A program made the position numbers and the translations under genes. Positions 16,056 to 19,088 of a DNA stretch of 19,088 nt are shown here, piece by piece. Source of the stretch: Dokdonella_A sp040002595 (GTDB lineage: Bacteria; Pseudomonadota; Gammaproteobacteria; Xanthomonadales; Rhodanobacteraceae); the NCBI GenBank assembly GCA_040002595.1, contig JBDUED010000027.1, positions 1-19,088 on the forward strand, in the 5' to 3' direction. Each line of letters begins with the position of its first letter. Position 1 is the first letter of the stretch. Below the pieces are notes generated by a model. It had not been told where the DNA came from. It saw only the letters and a program-made list of their open reading frames with translations, and did no database searches.

Positions 16056-17213
16056 TCACGACTTGCCGTGAAAAAGTTCGCGTCCGATCAGCATGCGGCG
16101 GATCTCGTTGGTGCCGGCCCCGATTTCATAGAGCTTGGCATCGCGCAGGAGGCGGCCGGTTGGATATTCGTTGATGTAGCCATTGCCGCCAAGACACTGG
16201 ATCGCCTCCAGCGCCACGTGCACCGCGCTTTGCGAGGCGTGCAGCAGACACGAGGCCGGGTCGATGCGCGACTTGATGTCCCGATCATAGTTTTGCGCAA
16301 CCATGTACGCGTAGGCACGCGAAGATTGAAGCATTGTATACATGTCGGCAATCTTCGCCTGCATGATGCCGAAGGTGCCGATCGGTGCGTTGAACTGCTT
16401 GCGTTCGCGCACATAGGGCAGCGCGGCGTCGAGCGCCGCCTGCATCAGGCCGATCGGGCCGCCGGACAAGACGAGGCGTTCCGTGTCGAGGCCGCTCATC
16501 AGCACGCGCACGCCTTCGTTGACCTCACCGACGCGGTTGGCATCGGGAATCTCGCAATTGTCGAACACCAGTTCGCAGGTGTTGGAACCGCGCATGCCGA
16601 GCTTGTCGAGCTTCTGCGCAGTCGAGAAACCGGGCATGCCTTTCTCGACGATAAAGGCGGTCATGCAGCGACTGCCTGCCGGACGATGCGCGGTGCGCAG
16701 GTAGACCAGCACCACATCGGCATCGGGGCCGTTGGTAATCCACATCTTCGAGCCATTGGCGATCCAGCCCCCGCCTTTCTGCTCGGCGCGGCAGGTCATC
16801 GAGCCCACCACGTCTGATCCTGCGCCCGGTTCGCTCATGGCGAGTGCGCCGACCCATTCGCCGCTGCACAATTTGGGCAAGTACTTCTTTTTCTGCGCGT
16901 CGCTCGCGTTCTTGGCAATGTTCTGCACGCACAGGTTCGAATGCGCGCCGTAGGAAAGCCCGACCGAACCCGACGCGCGCGAGATTTCCTCCATCGCGAC
17001 GACGTGGGCGAGATAGCCGAGGTCCGAGCCGCCGTATTCGCTCGATACGGTGATGCCGAGCAGGCCCATCTCGCCGAATTTTTTCCACAGGTCGGAAGGA
17101 AACGCGTTGTCGCGATCGATCAGGTCGGCGCGCGGCGCAATTTCCTTGTCCGCAAATGCATGCACGCTTTCGCGCAGCAGATCGAGGTCTTCACCGAGAG
17201 GAAAGGGGCGCAT
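16056..17213 (-). CDS. liuA: Isovaleryl-CoA dehydrogenase
   Basis: The 385-residue FAD-dependent acyl-CoA dehydrogenase would oxidise isovaleryl-CoA to 3-methylcrotonyl-CoA and pass electrons to ETF. Family blocks are clear: ALAMSEPGAGSDV (about 123-135), GSKMWITNG (154-162), LGMRGSNTCELVFDN and QCLGGNGYINEYPTGRLLRDAK (about 339-360). The isovaleryl-specific feature is the catalytic glutamate placed early, E245 in GLDTERLVLSGGPIGLMQ. The position where medium-chain enzymes carry their base reads YEIGAGTNE, without a glutamate between Ile and Gly-Thr. GGAGA at about 17222-17218 supports the ATG at 17213. The product is the substrate of the MCC encoded in part by liuB at 6715-8322. Leucine dehydrogenase lies 194 bp upstream on the same strand. 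Confidence 0.95.
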   Translation of the reverse strand: MRPFPLGEDLDLLRESVHAFADKEIAPRADLIDRDNAFPSDLWKKFGEMGLLGITVSSEYGGSDLGYLAHVVAMEEISRASGSVGLSYGAHSNLCVQNIAKNASDAQKKKYLPKLCSGEWVGALAMSEPGAGSDVVGSMTCRAEQKGGGWIANGSKMWITNGPDADVVLVYLRTAHRPAGSRCMTAFIVEKGMPGFSTAQKLDKLGMRGSNTCELVFDNCEIPDANRVGEVNEGVRVLMSGLDTERLVLSGGPIGLMQAALDAALPYVRERKQFNAPIGTFGIMQAKIADMYTMLQSSRAYAYMVAQNYDRDIKSRIDPASCLLHASQSAVHVALEAIQCLGGNGYINEYPTGRLLRDAKLYEIGAGTNEIRRMLIGRELFHGKS

Positions 17214-17242
17214 GAGCTCTCCGTCCAGAAAATCATGAGGCC

Positions 17243-17248
17243 ATTGTA
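17243..17248 (-). promoter_or_regulatory. Possible -10 box for isovaleryl-CoA dehydrogenase
   Basis: TACAAT on the minus strand (5 of 6 matches to TATAAT) lies 30 bp before the ATG at 17213, between the REP pair and the gene. No convincing -35 hexamer lies at 16-18 bp, so it may need an activator or be a chance match. Confidence 0.3.
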
Positions 17249-17298
17249 GTGCCTGTCGTCGAAAGGCCCTCGCGATGCCTTCAGGCTATCAAAAAGCG

Positions 17299-17361
17299 TC
17301 GCGCCTTCCGGCGCTCCCACAGCAAGCGGCGGCTGTTGTGGGAGTGGCGGCAGCCGCGATG
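17299..17361. repeat. REPIN-like inverted pair of REP elements
   Basis: The left copy, on the minus strand (17322-17299), reads CTGTGGGAGCGCC then GGAAGGCGCGA. The right copy, on the plus strand (17337-17361), reads TGTGGGAGTGGC then GGCAGCCGCGATG. Each carries its own small hairpin (GCGCC-GGAA-GGCGC and GCGG-CAG-CCGC). Face to face they form a larger stem, CTCCCACA with TGTGGGAG. The pair lies in the 194-bp gap between the leucine dehydrogenase stop and the isovaleryl-CoA dehydrogenase start, where its RNA could act as a stabiliser or terminator. A related degenerate copy is at 150-174. Confidence 0.8.
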
Positions 17362-17407
17362 AATTTCATGAACGCCGCGAACCACTTCAGCTCGCGCCGC
17401 GCACCAT

Positions 17408-18511
17408 TTATTGCCCGCGCATGCGGCCGAGGAAGCGCGGCCCGTTGTTGCCCATTGTCGGCAGCTTGATCTTGCCGATTGCGCTGATGCGTTCCTCGGC
17501 CATGCGATCGGCCGCCTTGTAGGTCGGAATGCCATCGCGTTCGGCGATCTGGAAAATGCGCGACAGGTTGTAATAGATCGTGCGCATCATGCGCATGGCG
17601 CGCTCACGGTTGTAGCCGTCGATTTCGAGCGAGACGTTCATCACGCCGCCGGCATTGACCGCATAGTCGGGCGCATACAGCACGCCGCGCTTGCTCAGTT
17701 CGTCGCCGATCGCGTCGGTTGCGAGCTGGTTGTTCGCCGCGCCGCAGATGACCTTGGCCTTGATGCGATCGATCGTGTTGTCGTTGAGCGTTCCGCCGAG
17801 CGCGCAGGGACTGTAGACATCCGCGTCGGTGTCGTAGATTTCGTCTAGGCCAACCGCGATGCAGCCGTGCTCGTCCACCGCGCGCTGGACCAGTTCCTTG
17901 TTGATGTCGGTCACGTAGACCTTCGCGCCCTGCTCGCGCAGCAGCTTGATGAATTCCATGCCGACATGGCCCGCGCCCTGCACGGCGTAGCTGTGCTTGC
18001 CGACATCCTCGCTGCCGAACTTGTGGTTCAGCGCAGCCATCAGGCCTTGCAGCGTGCCGAACGCCGTGAACGGCGATGGGTCGCCCGAGCCGCCGTGCAC
18101 CTGGTGCACGCCGGTGACGAATTCGGTTTCGCGGAACACCCATTCCATGTCGTTGACGTCGATGCCGACGTCTTCGGCGGTGATGTAGCGGCCGTTGAGC
18201 GAGTTGACGAAACGGCCGAACGCGCGGAACAGCGCCTCGGACTTGTCGGTGGCCGGATCGCCAATAATGACCGCCTTGCCGCCGCCAAGATTGAGGCCCG
18301 CGACCGCGTTCTTGTAAGTCATGCCGCGCGACAGGCGCAGCACGTCGTTCAAGGCTTCGGCTTCGCTCTTGTACGGCCACATGCGCAAGCCGCCCAGCGC
18401 CGGACCGAGCACGGTGTTGTGCACGGCGATGATGGCTTTCAAGCCGGCGTCCTTGTTGTGACAGAAGACGACCTGCTCGTGACCGGTCTTGGCGATGGTT
18501 TCAAAAATCAT
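17408..18511 (-). CDS. Leucine dehydrogenase (Glu/Leu/Phe/Val dehydrogenase family)
   Basis: The 367-residue enzyme is predicted to deaminate leucine (and valine or isoleucine) with NAD+ to the 2-keto acid, the first step of leucine catabolism. The substrate-side motif GGLRMWPYKS is at about 40-49. The lysines typical of the family are K67 (GMTYKNAVAG) and K79 (GLNLGGGKAVI), with D114 in TAEDVGID. The nucleotide fold has GAGHVG at 179-184 and the acidic D202 in VYVTDIN, as expected for NAD+. APDYAVNAGGVMN (280-292) is also typical. The length fits leucine dehydrogenase rather than the longer glutamate enzymes. The start at 18511 has AGGAG at 18521-18517; the frame remains open far upstream with no supporting signal. 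It diverges from icmF across 222 bp. Confidence 0.94.
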   Translation of the reverse strand: MIFETIAKTGHEQVVFCHNKDAGLKAIIAVHNTVLGPALGGLRMWPYKSEAEALNDVLRLSRGMTYKNAVAGLNLGGGKAVIIGDPATDKSEALFRAFGRFVNSLNGRYITAEDVGIDVNDMEWVFRETEFVTGVHQVHGGSGDPSPFTAFGTLQGLMAALNHKFGSEDVGKHSYAVQGAGHVGMEFIKLLREQGAKVYVTDINKELVQRAVDEHGCIAVGLDEIYDTDADVYSPCALGGTLNDNTIDRIKAKVICGAANNQLATDAIGDELSKRGVLYAPDYAVNAGGVMNVSLEIDGYNRERAMRMMRTIYYNLSRIFQIAERDGIPTYKAADRMAEERISAIGKIKLPTMGNNGPRFLGRMRGQ

Positions 18512-18646
18512 GATGGCTCCTGCGGAAAACGGATGCTCGGTCGCCGACGCACGCCAGAGGCCGCGGCGGGAAATCGAGTGGCTGGTTGAATTTGGGTGCG
18601 GATGCCGGTCGGGCCGGGCGCGCGAATTGCGGCGCGTAGTGTAGCG

Positions 18647-18658
18647 GCGCACGTGCGC
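18647..18658. promoter_or_regulatory. Perfect 12-bp palindrome between leucine dehydrogenase and icmF
   Basis: GCGCACGTGCGC is a perfect dyad near the middle of the 222-bp divergent intergenic region. It is a possible operator controlling one or both genes, but the surrounding DNA is very GC-rich, so chance is a fair alternative. No regulator gene is nearby to link to it. Confidence 0.3.
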
Positions 18659-18698
18659 GCCTGCACGCCACAGGGGCGGCTGCGGCCCGCGCAGCGCG

Positions 18699-18704
18699 TA
18701 GAAT
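18699..18704 (+). promoter_or_regulatory. Possible -10 box for icmF
   Basis: TAGAAT (5 of 6 matches to TATAAT) lies 29 bp before the ATG at 18734. No good -35 hexamer is seen. This is a weak call. Confidence 0.3.
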
Positions 18705-18733
18705 GGCGTTATTCGCGTTCCGGAACATCCCGC

Positions 18734-19088
18734 ATGAGCACTCCCGCCAAGCACCTCGCCGCCGAACCGTCCACCGAAAGCGTGCCGCTGCGCTTCGTCA
18801 CTGCCGCCAGCCTTTTCGATGGCCACGACGCGGCGATCAACATCATGCGCCGCATCATCCAGGCGCAGGGCGCGGAGGTGATCCACCTCGGCCACAACCG
18901 CTCGGTTGAAGACGTGGTGCGTGCTGCGCTGCAAGAGGACGCCGATGCGATCGCGCTGTCCTCGTATCAGGGCGGCCACGTCGAGTACTTCAAGTACATG
19001 ATCGACATGCTCAAGGAGCGCGGCGCCGGCCATATCCGCGTGTTCGGCGGTGGCGGCGGCACGATCACGCCGGAGGAAATCAGGGAGC
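18734..19088 (+). CDS. icmF: Fused isobutyryl-CoA mutase, N-terminal part (cut by window edge)
   Basis: The first 118 codons of a longer gene are visible, with no stop. The protein opens with an adenosylcobalamin-binding domain: FVTAASLFDGHDAAINIMRR (about 21-40), with the His of DGHDAA as the expected lower cobalt ligand. EVIHLGHNRSVEDVV (about 49-63), SSYQGGHVEYFKYM (about 76-89) and the glycine-rich FGGGGGTI (about 104-111) follow. An N-terminal B12 domain with this exact motif style is characteristic of IcmF, where it is fused to a MeaI-type GTPase chaperone and the mutase core. Ordinary methylmalonyl-CoA mutase has the B12 domain at the C-terminus. IcmF interconverts isobutyryl-CoA and n-butyryl-CoA, and more weakly isovaleryl-CoA and pivalyl-CoA. 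The start was chosen at MSTPAKHL, with only a weak Shine-Dalgarno (CGGAAC). The fusion itself is not visible here. Confidence 0.88.
   Translation, partial: MSTPAKHLAAEPSTESVPLRFVTAASLFDGHDAAINIMRRIIQAQGAEVIHLGHNRSVEDVVRAALQEDADAIALSSYQGGHVEYFKYMIDMLKERGAGHIRVFGGGGGTITPEEIRE

Noticed and set aside
15768..16817. 349-codon plus-strand frame across the HD-GYP start and the isovaleryl-CoA dehydrogenase gene
   Set aside because: It is antisense to two well-supported genes, has no Shine-Dalgarno and shows no recognisable domain.
18512..19033. Long upstream extension of leucine dehydrogenase
   Set aside because: It would run through the divergent intergenic region and antisense through icmF. AGGAG before 18511 and the known family N-terminus fix the start.

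Overview
This is GC-rich bacterial chromosome with dense, mostly single-copy genes. Its gene content and dispersed repeats suggest a gammaproteobacterium of the Xanthomonadales/Lysobacterales type (Rhodanobacteraceae or Xanthomonadaceae-like). The pointers are TGTGGGAGCGCC-type REP elements, leucine dehydrogenase next to isovaleryl-CoA dehydrogenase, a fused isobutyryl-CoA mutase, a bactofilin, and a DUF3369 HD-GYP regulator. The taxonomic call is an inference; no rRNA or tRNA gene was seen.

Layout. Positions 1-269 hold a 16-bp tandem array and a degenerate REP element, then a secreted M28 zinc peptidase (+). A minus-strand pair follows: a YgjP-type metal-binding hydrolase and an RsuA/RluF-like pseudouridine synthase with an unusual active site. 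A DUF1993 protein lies divergent to it. Next come a proline-tethered Asp-box propeller lipoprotein (+) and, converging on it, a translationally coupled bactofilin/zinc-ribbon pair (-).

The right two thirds look like a dispersed leucine/branched-chain acyl-CoA catabolic region. It holds the methylcrotonyl-CoA carboxylase beta subunit, an acetoacetyl-CoA-type thiolase, isovaleryl-CoA dehydrogenase and leucine dehydrogenase (all minus strand). The divergent start of icmF is cut by the right edge. Leucine dehydrogenase would make 2-ketoisocaproate; isovaleryl-CoA dehydrogenase and MCC act two and three steps later; thiolase can consume the acetoacetyl unit at the end. IcmF can rearrange the isobutyryl-CoA and isovaleryl-CoA carbon skeletons. 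The MCC alpha subunit, methylglutaconyl-CoA hydratase, HMG-CoA lyase and BCKDH are not in this window.

Two elements interrupt this catabolic set. One is a small lipoprotein built almost entirely of ten undecapeptide (11-residue) repeats. The other is a tail-to-tail signalling pair: a 1281-residue membrane histidine kinase with a double seven-bladed periplasmic propeller, and a REC-DUF3369-HD-GYP response regulator predicted to degrade cyclic-di-GMP. No CRISPR array, insertion sequence, prophage or classical defence system is visible. The most distinctive signals are the kinase/HD-GYP pair inside the leucine region, the undecad lipoprotein, the altered pseudouridine synthase active site, and the REP-derived repeat structures. 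Every stretch between genes is under 300 bases and is described where it contains something.
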